Part shown: positions 34,995 to 44,887 of the stretch, in pieces
Numbering within the stretch: the stretch's first letter is position 1
Layout: each line of letters opens with the position of its first letter
Assembly (NCBI RefSeq): GCF_027912495.1
Contig: NZ_CP115463.1
Span: 1,511,501 to 1,575,500 of the forward strand
Source: Caulobacter sp. NIBR1757
GTDB taxonomy: Bacteria > Pseudomonadota > Alphaproteobacteria > Caulobacterales > Caulobacteraceae
DNA length: 64,000 nucleotides
Direction: 5' to 3'
Notes under the pieces: generated by a model
What the model was told of the DNA's origin: nothing
Database searches by the model: none
The model's input: only the letters and a program-made list of their open reading frames with translations
Program-made: the position numbers and the translations under genes

Positions 34995-37711
34995 GTGTCC
35001 GTGACCGGCATCGACTCGTCCCTTCTCCTGGGTTTTTACCAGGCGCGAACCGGCCAGGCCTCGACCCTGGCGACGGGCTCTTCCTCGACGGGCAAAACCA
35101 AGTACGCCCCCACCGCCCCCTGGGCGACCACGTCCGAAGCCCCGCGCGCCAGCGAGCTGGTCAAGACGGTGATGGCCGGCCGCCGGTTCATCGACGAGAA
35201 CGCCGCCGTCCTCGACCTGCCGGGGGCCAGCGCCGACTACAAGAAGCTGTTCTCCCTGTTCCAGGGCCTCAACGCCCTGACCGGCCTGGCCGAGCGGATG
35301 AACGTCCGCGGCGTCACCGACCTCGAGAAGACCAAGATCGAGAAGCTGTTCACCAAGGGCCTGGCCGAGACGGTCGCCTATGCCGACAGCGTCAAGATGG
35401 AGGGCATCCGCCTGACCCGCGGCGAGGCGATGCTCAGTGACAAGACCAAGGTCGGGGTGCCGCGCGCCAACTACACCTACACCACCGCCACCGTGCACGA
35501 GGGCACCTCGACAGAGGCGGTGGCACCATCTCGGTCAAGAAGCTGAGCGGCACGCAGAACATCAACATCGACCTCAGCGAGATGACCGGCACGCGCTCGA
35601 TGAGCAGCGTCGCCACCTTCATCAATTCCAAACTGGCCGACGCCGGCGTCATCACCCGCTTCGGGGTCAGCCGCACGCCCGGCGAGCCCAAGGTCGTCAC
35701 CACCGGCAACACCAAGGTCACCCTGCCGGCCACCGGCGACAAGTTCGCCTTCAAGATCACCGGCGACAGCGCCGAGGCGGTGACCCTCAGCGCCCCGGCC
35801 ACGACGCCCGCCGTCTATGTCGCGACCACCGCCGGCAATCCCGACCCCGACAAGGACAAGACCACCGACGACGCCGTCTATGCCTCCAGCATGATCAAGA
35901 CCGGCGCCGCCACCACCCCAGGCGGTGTCGGCAGCCGTGTCTTCTCCAACGGCCTCGCCAAGACCGTCACCGGCGTCAAGGACAGCCAGGTCGGGGCCGA
36001 CGGCTCGGTCTACATGCTGGCCGAGGTCAACGGCGACATCGATGGCCAGGCGATCAAGGGCGCGAGCGACATCGCCCTCCTGAAATACGACTCCCAGGGC
36101 CAGCTGCTCTACACCCGCACCCTCGGCGCCGTGGGCACGGTCAAGGCCAACGCCCTGACCGTCTCCGCCGACGGCAAGGTGGCCATCGCCGGTTCCGTCA
36201 CCGGCCAGATGGAGGGCACGACCAACGGCGCGATCAACTCGGGCCCCACCTCCAGCCTCAGCGACAGCTTCGTCACCCTCTACGACGCCAAGGGCGACGA
36301 GGTCTGGACCCAGCGGCGCGGCGCCCTGCAGGCCGATGAGGCCACCGCTGTCGCCTTCGGGGCCGACGGAACGGTCTATGTCGGCGGCAAGACCAAGTCC
36401 AACCTGCCCGGCGCGGCCGGCGCCGCCGGCGGCTGGGACGGCTACCTGACCGGCATCACCACCAGCGCCAAGGGCGTCCCGGTCACCCAGTTCACCCAGC
36501 AGTTCGGCACGGCCGCCGATGAGGCGGTCGAGGGCCTGGTGGTCAACGGATCGCAGGTCATCGTCGCCGGCCTGGAGGACAAGCACGCGGTCCTGCGCAG
36601 CTTCGACGTCACCGGCGGCGTGCCGGTGGCCGGCGCCACCCGGGACCTGGGCGATCTCGAGGGCGGGACCCTGGCCGGCATCAGGCTCGACGGCGGCCAG
36701 CTCTACGTCGGCGGCTCGACCCGCAACGCCGCCCTGGCGCTCGGCGCCCCGGCCAGCGCCCATGCCGGCGGCATGGACGGCTTCGCCGCCCGGCTGTCGA
36801 CCGACCTCTCCAGCACCTCGGCCGACGCGCTCGCCTACTACGGCGGCAGCAAGGACGACACCGTCACCGGCATGGCCGTGGCCAATGGCAAGGTCTGGCT
36901 GACCGGCGTGGCCGGCGACAACCTGCCCGGCGGCTCGGTCCCGATCGCCAGCAAGGACGGCTACATCGTCGAGCTCGATCCGCTCTCCGGGCAGACGAAC
37001 TCGGCCCAGCGGATCACCGGCAAGGACGGCTACGTCACCCCGACGACCATCGCCGTCGATGCCTCTGGCGCCTCGGCGCTCGACACCTTCGGCCTGCCCA
37101 AGGGGGCGTTGACCTTCACCGACAGCCAGAAGATCGTCTCGGCCACCTCGGCCCGGGCCGGCGACCAGCTCCAGATCCGCACCCGCTCCGGCGGGGCCCT
37201 CGCCACCGTCACCCTGGCCGCCGACGACACCCTCGAAACCCTGGCCGCCAAGATCAAGCGGGCAGGGGGCTTCCGCGCCAAGGTCAGCGTCGTTTCCGAC
37301 GGCGAGTTCCGCCGCATCAAGATCGAGCCGGCCAGCGACAACGATACCGTCGAAATCCTGCCGGGCAAGAACGGCAAGAACATGCTCGAAGCGCTCGGCC
37401 TGGCCGAGGGCGTGGTGCGCAAGACCGAGATGGTCAACGGCAAGTCTGTCGCCGCCGACGGCAAGGGCAACATCTACGGCCTGGCCCTGGCCAACGACAT
37501 CAGCCTCAAGGACGAGGACTCCATCCGCAACGCCCAGCTGGTGTTGTCCAAGGCGATGAGCGCCATCCGCTCGGCCTACAAGGACCTGGAGAACGCCGGC
37601 AAGCCCGCCTCGGTGAGCAACCCCTCGGCCAGCGGCCCGGTGCCGGCCTACCTGTCGTCGCAGATCTCCAACTATACGGCGGCCTTGAACCGGCTCACCG
37701 GCGGCGGCTAG
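34995..37711 (+). pseudogene. flaEY: FlaEY-like flagellar regulatory protein, frameshifted near 35521
   Basis: Two frames (34995-35546 and 35582-37711, the latter open upstream through TISVKKLSGTQ) join into a 905-residue protein if one base is restored in GCGGTGGCACC near 35519-35523. The N-terminus (GTG start) reads MSVTGIDSSLLLGFYQARTG. The middle holds propeller-like SBBP repeats (KYDSQGQLLYTRTLG, GADGTVYVGGKTKS), and the C-terminus is helical (NAQLVLSKAMSAIRSAYKDLENAG). Place in the flagellin cluster and overall shape suggest FlaEY, which affects flagellin expression in Caulobacter. A genuine break or a sequencing error are both possible. Confidence 0.6.
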
Positions 37712-37771
37712 CCCGCCGCAATGTGGTCCCGTGCTTGAAACCGTCGCAATGACGCGATAGCGCTTCAATCC

Positions 37772-38455
37772 ATGGACTTTCTCAAGGATCGCCGCGTCGT
37801 TCTGGGCCTCGGAGCCCTGGTCGCCATCGTGCTGGGCGCGCTGATCGCGCTTGGCATCGCCAAGGGCAATAAAGGGCCCGACGTTCCGCCGCCGGCCAGC
37901 CAGGGCGGACTGATCGTCGAGAACGGCCGCGACGACGACACCAAACTCGACGCCGCCCGCCCGATCCGCTGCTTTGTCGAGGGCCAGTTCGTCGGCGAGA
38001 TCACCCTGGCCGAATGCGCCAGGCGCAACGGCGTCGCCACCGGCGCGCTCGACGTCGGCGTCGATGAGACCGGCGCCCTGGCCGCCTCAGGCACGACCGG
38101 CGCCATCGTCGCGCCCCTGCCGCCGACCGAGACCGCCCCGCCCGTCATCGCCCAGGCGCCGCCGCCGACCAGCGGCCAGGCGCCCGCCCCGGCCCCGACT
38201 CCGGTCGCCGACGGAAACGCCTGCTGGCGCTATGCCGACGCGACCTGGACCAAGCTGGAGGGCATGAGCCTGAACGCCTGCGTCCAGCGCCTCTACGCCG
38301 GTCAGTGCGAGCGTCCCGGCCGCGCCACCTACGGTCGCTGGGGCCAGCAGACCCTTCGCCTGGTGCCCGGCAAGGTCGAGATCAGCGACGACAATCGCCG
38401 CTTCCGCACCCTGGCCCGCCAGGACAGAAGTTGCGTCATCGAACCGGTGGGTTGA
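37772..38455 (+). CDS. Membrane-anchored hypothetical protein
   Basis: A 227-residue protein. One N-terminal membrane helix (residues 8-29, VVLGLGALVAIVLGALIALGIA) anchors a soluble region with a Pro/Ala-rich linker (TETAPPVIAQAPPPTSG). The C-terminal 75 residues have four cysteines (ACWRYADATW, ACVQRLYAGQCERP, SCVIEP), suggesting disulfides in the periplasm. I do not recognise the family. Confidence 0.75.
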   Translation: MDFLKDRRVVLGLGALVAIVLGALIALGIAKGNKGPDVPPPASQGGLIVENGRDDDTKLDAARPIRCFVEGQFVGEITLAECARRNGVATGALDVGVDETGALAASGTTGAIVAPLPPTETAPPVIAQAPPPTSGQAPAPAPTPVADGNACWRYADATWTKLEGMSLNACVQRLYAGQCERPGRATYGRWGQQTLRLVPGKVEISDDNRRFRTLARQDRSCVIEPVG

Positions 38456-38486
38456 CGGCGAAGGCCGCGAGTTTAAGGTTGTAATT

Positions 38487-38867
38487 ATGCTGAAGCCTGT
38501 CGCCGCTCTCGCCGCTGTCGCCGCCCTGGGTCTCACGGCCTGCGAAAAGGTCCCGGAGCCGCCCTATGACAAGGGCGTCTGCTTCCACGCGGTGACCAAG
38601 GACGGCAAGACGTTCAAGTACAATGTCGTCAAGACCAACGTGCCGCAGATCGAGTACTGCGCCGCCGAACTGGAAAAGATGCGCGTCGCCTTCCTGCGCA
38701 TGGGCGGCTCCAACCGCGAGCTGATCGGCGCCTATCAGGGCAGCTTCCTGATCGTCAATCCGCGCGGCATCTTCCGCCGCGCCAAGTGGAACGGCGGCCA
38801 GTTCCTGATGCTCGAACGCACCGGCGACGGCCGCCTGGCCCAGCCCGGGGCCATGCCCAGCAACTGA
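38487..38867 (+). CDS. Small lipoprotein, unknown
   Basis: A 126-residue protein with a lipoprotein signal ([19 protein letters not shown]; lipid Cys at 19). The mature part starts [17 protein letters not shown] and has two more cysteines ([17 protein letters not shown]). It lies 31 nt after the previous gene and could share its transcript. No function is recognised. Confidence 0.78.
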   Translation: MLKPVAALAAVAALGLTACEKVPEPPYDKGVCFHAVTKDGKTFKYNVVKTNVPQIEYCAAELEKMRVAFLRMGGSNRELIGAYQGSFLIVNPRGIFRRAKWNGGQFLMLERTGDGRLAQPGAMPSN

Positions 38868-38922
38868 TCCGCGTCGCAGAACAATGGGCGCAAGTCTGCT
38901 GTGGACAACCCCGGCCAAATCA

Positions 38923-38937
38923 GAACAAAGAGAGAAC
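38923..38937. promoter_or_regulatory. LexA box GAAC-N7-GAAC before ssb
   Basis: GAAC (38923-38926) and GAAC (38934-38937), seven bases apart, equal GTTC-N7-GTTC on the other strand, the alphaproteobacterial SOS box. It lies 86 bp upstream of the ssb start. Confidence 0.75.
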
Positions 38938-39022
38938 TTTGTTCTTGCCCCAATCGTTAACGGGGTCTAGGGTCCGCTCCAGATTCCGGCGCGTATGGTC
39001 GCCGGGCGAATGGAGAAACCCC

Positions 39023-39532
39023 ATGGCGGGCAGCGTCAACAAGGTCATTCTGATCGGCAACCTGGGCAAGGACCCGGAAATCCGCACCCTCAATTCCGGC
39101 GACCGGGTCTGCAACCTGACCATCGCCACCTCGGAGTCCTGGCGCGATCGCCAGAGCGGCGAGAAGAAGGAAAAGACCGAGTGGCACCGCGTCGTCATCT
39201 TCAACGACAACATCGTCAAGGTGGCCGAACAGTACCTGAAGAAGGGCTCCAGCGTTTACATCGAGGGCTCGCTGCAGACGCGCAAATGGACCGACGCCCA
39301 GGGCGCCGAGAAGTACTCGACCGAGATCGTCCTGCAGAAGTTCCGTGGTGAACTGACCATGCTCGGCGGCCGCGACGGCGGCGGCGCCTCGGCGGGCGGC
39401 GGCGACAGCGACTACGGCGGCGGTTACTCGGGCGGCGGTGGCGGCGGCGGCTTCGGCGGCGGCCAGCGCAACAAGCAGTCCGGGCCGAGCGAAGACTTCA
39501 GCGCCGACCTCGATGACGAAATCCCGTTCTAG
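39023..39532 (+). CDS. ssb: Single-stranded DNA-binding protein
   Basis: A 169-residue protein with the OB-fold at residues 1-115 ([53 protein letters not shown]), a Gly-rich linker and the acidic tip DLDDEIPF that recruits repair and replication partners. It binds single-stranded DNA as a tetramer. ATG 39023 is the conserved start (MAGSVNKV). The LexA box upstream indicates SOS induction. Confidence 0.97.
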   Translation: MAGSVNKVILIGNLGKDPEIRTLNSGDRVCNLTIATSESWRDRQSGEKKEKTEWHRVVIFNDNIVKVAEQYLKKGSSVYIEGSLQTRKWTDAQGAEKYSTEIVLQKFRGELTMLGGRDGGGASAGGGDSDYGGGYSGGGGGGGFGGGQRNKQSGPSEDFSADLDDEIPF

Positions 39533-39540
39533 CAACCGGC

Positions 39541-39604
39541 GCGACCTCCCTCCCCGAATTGGGGAGGGCAGGCGCGCGTTGCGCGCCGGGTGGGGAAGTG
39601 GGTC
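39541..39604. repeat. Intergenic GC-rich repeat after ssb
   Basis: CCTCCCTCCCCGAATTGGGG followed by GGCGCGCGTTGCGCGCC and GGGTGGGGAAG forms two hairpins. The layout is typical of dispersed intergenic repeats in this group; only one copy is seen in this window. Confidence 0.45.
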
Positions 39605-39618
39605 ACCGGCGGGACCCG

Positions 39619-39993
39619 CTACCAGATCGCGCTGGGCAGATGCTGGCGGATATGCCGGTCCGAGGTGATCAGCCCGGCGCCGTCAGCGATGGCGGCTGCG
39701 CAAACCAGACGATCGAACGGGTCCCGGGTCCAGGTCAGAGGCCTGGCGGCGCTGATGATCCGATCGAATCCCGTCCGGCTGATTTCCATCGCGACCCTTG
39801 ACCGGAGGCGCTCAAGAACGGCTTCCGGCTCAAGTGGGATGCGCCCGATGTCATGCAGGAGTTGCAGTTCCAGCACGACAATCGGCGACAGGATCGGCGG
39901 CTCCCGCAACAACGCCTGAAGGGCGGGGCCAGACAGGCGACTTTCCTGGGCCGTGACGAACCAGATGACGACGTTCGTATCGAGGTGGATCAC
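39619..39993 (-). CDS. vapC: PIN-domain ribonuclease toxin, VapC-type
   Basis: A 124-residue PIN-domain protein. The acidic residues of the active site are in MIHLDTNVV (Asp5), VVLELQLL (Glu), RDPFDRLVCAAA and LITSDR. Such toxins cut RNA, often initiator tRNA. The start overlaps the antitoxin stop by 4 nt, the standard TA arrangement. Confidence 0.9.
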   Translation of the reverse strand: MIHLDTNVVIWFVTAQESRLSGPALQALLREPPILSPIVVLELQLLHDIGRIPLEPEAVLERLRSRVAMEISRTGFDRIISAARPLTWTRDPFDRLVCAAAIADGAGLITSDRHIRQHLPSAIW

Positions 39994-40268
39994 TGCGGCG
40001 GGTCTAGCGCGTCATCGGGGGACCAGGTCCAGTGACTGTTGTCGTCGGGATCATAGTCAAAGGGTGGCCACGGCGACGGCTCAGCCAGGAACGCCCGGAC
40101 CCGCTCGGCATGAGTCTGCGCCGGCGCAGGCTCGAACGGCTTGCCCGCCTCCATCAGCACCATGGTGCGGCCGTTGCGCTCGATGACCACCGGTTCGCCC
40201 GTCTCCAGCGCCTTGTCGGCCAGCCGGAACAGGTCCTTGCGCAGCTCTGTCAGGGTGATCTTGGGCAC
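39990..40268 (-). CDS. Phd/YefM-type antitoxin partner of VapC
   Basis: About 92 residues from GTG 40268 (VPKITLTELRKDLFRLADKALETGEPVVIERNGRTMVLM), the N-terminal Phd/YefM DNA-binding domain, then an acidic, Trp/Pro-rich tail (PSPWPPFDYDPDDNSHW) that should block the toxin. An ATG at 40298 is in frame, but those 30 bases fall in the operator repeats, so GTG 40268 is preferred. It represses its own operon. Confidence 0.8.
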   Translation of the reverse strand: MPKITLTELRKDLFRLADKALETGEPVVIERNGRTMVLMEAGKPFEPAPAQTHAERVRAFLAEPSPWPPFDYDPDDNSHWTWSPDDALDPPQ

Positions 40269-40300
40269 ATGTACATGTTGACCCCGCGACATGTACATGT
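40267..40300. promoter_or_regulatory. Twin operator ACATGTACATGT for the TA operon
   Basis: The same 12-bp palindrome ACATGTACATGT occurs at 40267-40278 and 40289-40300, 22 bp apart (two helical turns), overlapping the antitoxin start. This is the expected architecture for cooperative autorepression. The EamA gene starts 16 bp to the right and may share the region. Confidence 0.7.
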
Positions 40301-40315
40301 CAAGGCAGGCGCCTC

Positions 40316-41218
40316 GTGAACAGCTCCCCCCGAACCCCCTTCACCGGCGCCGAATGGGCGGCGATCTTCGGCATCATCCTGGTCTGGGGCTTGAACAACG
40401 CCGCCGCCAAGGTGGCGACCGAGGCGCTGCCGCCGTTGTTCATGGGCGGGGCGCGGTTCCTGGTGGCGCTGGTCTTCCTCATCCCCTTCATGAAGCCGCC
40501 CTGGCCGCCGTGGCGCCAGATGCTGCCGCTGGTGCTGCTGGCCGGGCCGCTGCACTTCGGCCTCGTCTACATCGCCTTCGCCATGGTCCATAACCTCAGC
40601 CCCATCGTCGTGGCCCTGCAGCTGTGGATCCCGATGACGGCGCTCTGCGCCTGGCTGATGCTGGGCGAGACGATGCCCCGGGCGGCCGTGGCCGGCATGC
40701 TGATCGCCTTCGCGGGCGTCGCCTGGATGAGCCTCGACCCGCACGGCGCCGCCGACCTGCCCGGCATCGCCATCGGCGTCCTGGCCAGCGCCCTGTGGGC
40801 CGTGGCGACGGTGCTGATGCGCAAGGCGCCCGGCATCCGGCCCCTGAAGATGCAGGGCCTGACCTCCCTGGCCGCCGCCCCGGTCCTGCTGGCCGCCTCC
40901 TTCGCCTTTGAGCCGAACGTGGTGCAGAAGGCGACCACCGCCACGCCCTTCATCTGGGTCCTGGTGATCTACGCGGCGCTCGCCTCGACGGTCGGGGCCA
41001 CGGCCCTGCTGTTCTGGCTTGTCCAGCGCCGTGAGGCGGGGAGGGTGACGCCTTGGTTCCTGCTAACCCCCCTGGTCAGCTGCACCATCGGCGTCGACTT
41101 CATGGGCGACAAGGTCACGCTCCAGCTGGTCGGCGGCGGCCTGGCGACGATGGTCGGGGTGGCGCTCGTTGCGCTGAGCGAACGGCGGGCGGCGCAGCAG
41201 GCGTCGTCTGCCACGTAA
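40316..41218 (+). CDS. EamA/DMT-family transporter
   Basis: A 300-residue inner-membrane protein with ten predicted helices and two EamA repeats (AIFGIILVWGLNNAAAKVATEALPP at the start; GIAIGVLASALWAVATVLMRK in the middle). The start is GTG at 40316. DMT exporters move metabolites or amino acids; the substrate is not evident. A second EamA gene lies at 60261. Confidence 0.85.
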   Translation: MNSSPRTPFTGAEWAAIFGIILVWGLNNAAAKVATEALPPLFMGGARFLVALVFLIPFMKPPWPPWRQMLPLVLLAGPLHFGLVYIAFAMVHNLSPIVVALQLWIPMTALCAWLMLGETMPRAAVAGMLIAFAGVAWMSLDPHGAADLPGIAIGVLASALWAVATVLMRKAPGIRPLKMQGLTSLAAAPVLLAASFAFEPNVVQKATTATPFIWVLVIYAALASTVGATALLFWLVQRREAGRVTPWFLLTPLVSCTIGVDFMGDKVTLQLVGGGLATMVGVALVALSERRAAQQASSAT

Positions 41219-41220
41219 CT

Positions 41221-41285
41221 GTTCCCTCTCCCGCTTGTCGGGAGAGGGTGGCCCCCGAAGGGGGTCGGGTGAGGGCAGCACCGGC
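41221..41285 (+). repeat. Dispersed intergenic repeat, forward copy
   Basis: CTCTCCCGCTTGTCGGGAGAG, then GGCCCCCGAAGGGGGTCGGG and TGAGGGC. It has the same organisation as 2091-2150 and is inverted relative to 41340-41401. Confidence 0.85.
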
Positions 41286-41339
41286 CGCTCCGGCAAACCC
41301 ACAAAGCAGTGAGGGCAGCCACCAGCCTTCAAAGGCCGG

Positions 41340-41401
41340 CGCCGCCCTCATCCGACCCCCTTCGGGGGCCACCTTCTCCCGACAAGCGGGAGAAGGAACG
41401 G
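41340..41401 (-). repeat. Dispersed intergenic repeat, inverted copy
   Basis: The reverse complement of the 41221 copy with few differences. The pair can form a large stem between the convergent EamA and sodC genes and may act as a two-way terminator. Confidence 0.85.
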
Positions 41402-41406
41402 TTCCT

Positions 41407-41922
41407 CTACTTTACGACCGCGCAGGCGACCCGATCCCCAGCCCCGCCGATCGGCTGCGTCATGTGATCATCAGCCTTGGCATGCACCACCACCGCCGAT
41501 CCATCCGCGTCCTGCAGCGCCTGCCGCCCGCCCGCGCCCTTCAGCGACGTCCAGGGGCTGAGCACCTCCGCCGAGCCCGTCCCGTCGGCCGCCACGTACA
41601 GGTTCGGCAGATCGCCCGCCTCGTTCGCATCGGCGTTCAGCAGCCCGTGCACCATGGTCGAACCGCCATGCACATGGCCGCCGGCCGACTTGAAGTCGGC
41701 GCTCGAGCAGTCGCCCTTCTCGTGGAAATGCAGCCCGTGCCAGCCGGGGGTCAGGCCCTTGGCCTCGATCTTCAGCAACACGCCCTTGGGCGCTTCGGTC
41801 AGGGTCGCCTTGCCGAGCGCCTCGCCCTTCGGCCCCTTCAGATCGACCGTCACGGACGCCGGTTGCGCCACAGCCGCGCCGGCCATCGCCAACCCGGCGC
41901 AAACAATCAGAAAACCACGCAT
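41407..41922 (-). CDS. sodC: Cu/Zn superoxide dismutase, periplasmic
   Basis: A 171-residue protein with a signal peptide (MRGFLIVCAGLAMAGAAVAQ). Copper/zinc ligands lie in GLHFHEKGDC and AGGHVHGGS; the late ligand is in VVVHAKADDHM, and the disulfide partner is in GGAGDRVAC. It turns periplasmic superoxide into peroxide and oxygen. ATG 41922 gives the proper signal peptide; 41979 would add 19 odd residues. Confidence 0.93.
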   Translation of the reverse strand: MRGFLIVCAGLAMAGAAVAQPASVTVDLKGPKGEALGKATLTEAPKGVLLKIEAKGLTPGWHGLHFHEKGDCSSADFKSAGGHVHGGSTMVHGLLNADANEAGDLPNLYVAADGTGSAEVLSPWTSLKGAGGRQALQDADGSAVVVHAKADDHMTQPIGGAGDRVACAVVK

Positions 41923-41992
41923 TTTCAGGACTCCCAGGGTGTGAAACCGGCCCGCCCGGGTGGCGCCGCCAGTCATCAAATGCTAACTAACC

Positions 41993-44830
41993 GTGACACG
42001 TTCCGAGCCGATTCCACAGGCTCCCACCAACGGATTATCCCTCTCCTTGACCGACGAAAATCACACGCCGCCCGATGACAGCCGGCGGGGCGCCGTCAGC
42101 CCCATCGCCATCGAGGACGAACTGAGAAAATCCTACCTCGATTACGCCATGAGCGTGATCGTCAGCCGCGCCCTGCCGGACGCGCGCGATGGCCTCAAAC
42201 CCGTGCACCGCCGCGTCCTGTTCAGCATGAACGAGCAGGGTCACACCCATGACAAGCCCTATGTGAAATGCGCCCGCGTGGTCGGCGACGTCATGGGCAA
42301 GTACCACCCGCACGGCGACCAATCGATCTACGACGCCCTGGTGCGCATGGCCCAGCCCTTCTCGATGGGGCTGATGCTGATCGACGGCCAGGGCAACTTC
42401 GGCTCGGTCGACAACGATCCGCCGGCCCAGATGCGCTACACCGAGTGCCGCATGACGCGGGCGGCCGAGGCCATCCTCGCCGACCTCGACAAGGACACGG
42501 TCGACTTCAAGGACAACTACGACGGCAAGGAAAAAGAGCCCGTCGTCCTGCCCAGCCGCATTCCCAACCTGCTGGTCAACGGCTCGGGCGGCATCGCCGT
42601 CGGCATGGCCACCAACGTCCCGCCGCACAACCTCGGTGAAATCGTCGACGCCTGCCTGGCGATGATCGACGACCCGGACATCTCCTCCGAACAGCTTCTC
42701 GACATCGTCCCCGGTCCCGACTTCCCGACCGGCGGCGAGATTGTCGGCCGCTCCGGCGCCCGCCAGGCCCTGCTCACCGGCCGCGGCAGCGTCATCATGC
42801 GCGGCGCCTCGTCCATCGAAACGGTCCGCAAGGACCGCGAAGCCATCGTCTTCACCTCGCTGCCCTACCAGGTGAACAAGGCCGCCCTCATCGAACGCAT
42901 CGCCGAGATGGTCCGCGACAAGCGGATCGAAGGCATCGGCGAGATGCGCGACGAGTCCGACCGCCAGGGCATGCGCGTCGTCATCGAACTGAAGCGCGAC
43001 GCCACCCCCGAGGTGGTCCTCAACCAGCTGCACCGCTTCAGCGCCGTGCAGACCAGCTTCGGCGTCAACATGCTGGCCCTCAACCGCGGCCGGCCGCTGC
43101 AGATGGGCCTGAAGGAACTGCTGGTCTGCTTCGTCGACTTCCGTGAGGAAGTCGTGGTCCGCCGCGCCAAGTTCGAGCTCTCCAAGGCCCGCGACCGCGG
43201 CCACACCCTGGTCGGCCTGGCCATCGCCGTGGCCAACATCGACGAGGTCATCGCCATCATCCGCAGCTCGGTCGATCCGGCCGAGGCCCGCGAACGCCTG
43301 GTCGCCAAGGCCTGGCCGACCGGCGACATGATGCCCCTGGTCGACCTGATCCAGGACCCGCGCACCAAGGTCGAGGGCGACACCATTCGCCTGACCGACG
43401 AGCAGGCGCGCGGCATCCTGGCCCTGACCCTGTCGCGCCTGACCGGCCTTGGCCGGGACGAGATCTTCAACGAAGCCAGCAACCTGTCGGGCACGATCGC
43501 CAAGCTGCTGGAGCTGCTCTCCGACCGCGCCAACATCATGCGCGTCGTCCGTGAGGAATTGGTCGAGATCCGCGAGAAGTTCGCCGTGCCACGCCGCACC
43601 GTCATCATCGACGGCGATGGCGACATCGAGGACGAGGACCTGATCCCCCGCGAGGAGATGGTCATCACCGTCACCCACGGCGGCTATGTGAAGCGCACCC
43701 CGCTCTCGACCTATCGCTCGCAACGCCACGGCGGCAAGGGCCGCAGCGGCATGGCGACCAAGGAAGAGGATGCCGTCACCCGCGTCTTCTCCGCCTCGAC
43801 CCACGCCCCGATGCTGTTCTTCAGTTCCGGCGGCAAGGTCTACAAGCTCAAGGTCTGGCGCCTGCCGCTCGGCACGCCCACCTCGCGCGGCAAGGCCTTC
43901 GTCAACCTGCTGCCCATCGAGCAGGGCGAGACCATCACCTCCATCCTGACCCTGCCGGAAGACGAGGCGACCTGGGACACCCTGGACGTCATGTTCGCCA
44001 CCCGCAGCGGCACCGTCCGCCGCAACAAGCTCAGCGACTTCGTGCAGATCAACCGTAACGGCAAGATCGCCATGAAGCTCGATCCGGAGTCGCTGGACGG
44101 CAAGGACGCCATCGTCGGCGTCGGCCTCTGCACCAGCGACAGCGACGTGCTGCTGACCACCGCCAACGGCCGCGCCATCCGCTTCGAGGCCGACGACGTC
44201 CGTGTCTTCTCCAGCCGCGATTCCATGGGCGTGCGCGGCATCCGCCTGCTCGGCGACGACCTGGTCATCTCCATGGCCATCCTGCGCAACGTGGCGGCGA
44301 CGCCGGACGAGCGGGTCGCCTACCTCAAGCAGTCGCGCGCCCTGCTGCGGGCCCAGACTGGTGAGGAGGGCGACGACGTGGCCGAGGCGCCGGCCGACGA
44401 GGAAGAGGCCGCCGGCGACACCCAGCTGTCGCAGGAACGCTTCATCGAGCTCGGCGCGGCGGAAGAGACCATCCTGACCATGTCGACGGAAGGCATCGGC
44501 AAGCGCTCCAGCGCCTACGACTTCCGCCGCACCGGTCGTGGCGGCCAGGGCTTGATGGCCCAGGACCTCACCCGCAAGGGCGGCCGCCTGGTCGCCGCCT
44601 TCCCGGTCGAGCAGTCGGACGAGATCCTGCTGGTCACTGACCAGGGCCAGCTGATCCGCTGCCCGGTCGCCCAGATCCGCATCGCCGCCCGCAACACCCA
44701 AGGCGTCATCGTCTTCCGCACCGGCAAGGACGAGCATGTCGTCGGCGTCGAGCGGCTGGCCGAGGCTGGCGGGGATGAAGACTCCCCGGAAGGCGAATTC
44801 GGGGGCGACGACGGCCCCGTCGCCGGGTAG
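41993..44830 (+). CDS. gyrA: DNA gyrase subunit A
   Basis: A 945-residue topoisomerase subunit that cuts and rejoins DNA for negative supercoiling with GyrB. The catalytic Tyr is Y149 (MRYTECRM). The quinolone-resistance region reads [12 protein letters not shown]: Gln110 stands where E. coli has Ser83, and Asp114 equals Asp87. The C-terminal wrapping domain has the GyrA box QRHGGKG. An acidic insertion ([18 protein letters not shown]) lies in the CTD and the tail is acidic. The N-terminus carries about 27 residues more than E. coli. Confidence 0.98.
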   Translation: MTRSEPIPQAPTNGLSLSLTDENHTPPDDSRRGAVSPIAIEDELRKSYLDYAMSVIVSRALPDARDGLKPVHRRVLFSMNEQGHTHDKPYVKCARVVGDVMGKYHPHGDQSIYDALVRMAQPFSMGLMLIDGQGNFGSVDNDPPAQMRYTECRMTRAAEAILADLDKDTVDFKDNYDGKEKEPVVLPSRIPNLLVNGSGGIAVGMATNVPPHNLGEIVDACLAMIDDPDISSEQLLDIVPGPDFPTGGEIVGRSGARQALLTGRGSVIMRGASSIETVRKDREAIVFTSLPYQVNKAALIERIAEMVRDKRIEGIGEMRDESDRQGMRVVIELKRDATPEVVLNQLHRFSAVQTSFGVNMLALNRGRPLQMGLKELLVCFVDFREEVVVRRAKFELSKARDRGHTLVGLAIAVANIDEVIAIIRSSVDPAEARERLVAKAWPTGDMMPLVDLIQDPRTKVEGDTIRLTDEQARGILALTLSRLTGLGRDEIFNEASNLSGTIAKLLELLSDRANIMRVVREELVEIREKFAVPRRTVIIDGDGDIEDEDLIPREEMVITVTHGGYVKRTPLSTYRSQRHGGKGRSGMATKEEDAVTRVFSASTHAPMLFFSSGGKVYKLKVWRLPLGTPTSRGKAFVNLLPIEQGETITSILTLPEDEATWDTLDVMFATRSGTVRRNKLSDFVQINRNGKIAMKLDPESLDGKDAIVGVGLCTSDSDVLLTTANGRAIRFEADDVRVFSSRDSMGVRGIRLLGDDLVISMAILRNVAATPDERVAYLKQSRALLRAQTGEEGDDVAEAPADEEEAAGDTQLSQERFIELGAAEETILTMSTEGIGKRSSAYDFRRTGRGGQGLMAQDLTRKGGRLVAAFPVEQSDEILLVTDQGQLIRCPVAQIRIAARNTQGVIVFRTGKDEHVVGVERLAEAGGDEDSPEGEFGGDDGPVAG

Positions 44831-44887
44831 AAGCGATCAAACCCCGGCCCAGCAAGGGCGGGGGACCTTGCACAGATGGGGTGAGCT

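Noticed and set aside
42035..44737. A 900-codon open frame antisense to gyrA
   Set aside because: It arises from GC-rich codon bias; its translation is low-complexity (His/Val/Gly/Asp) and gyrA is unmistakable on the other strand.
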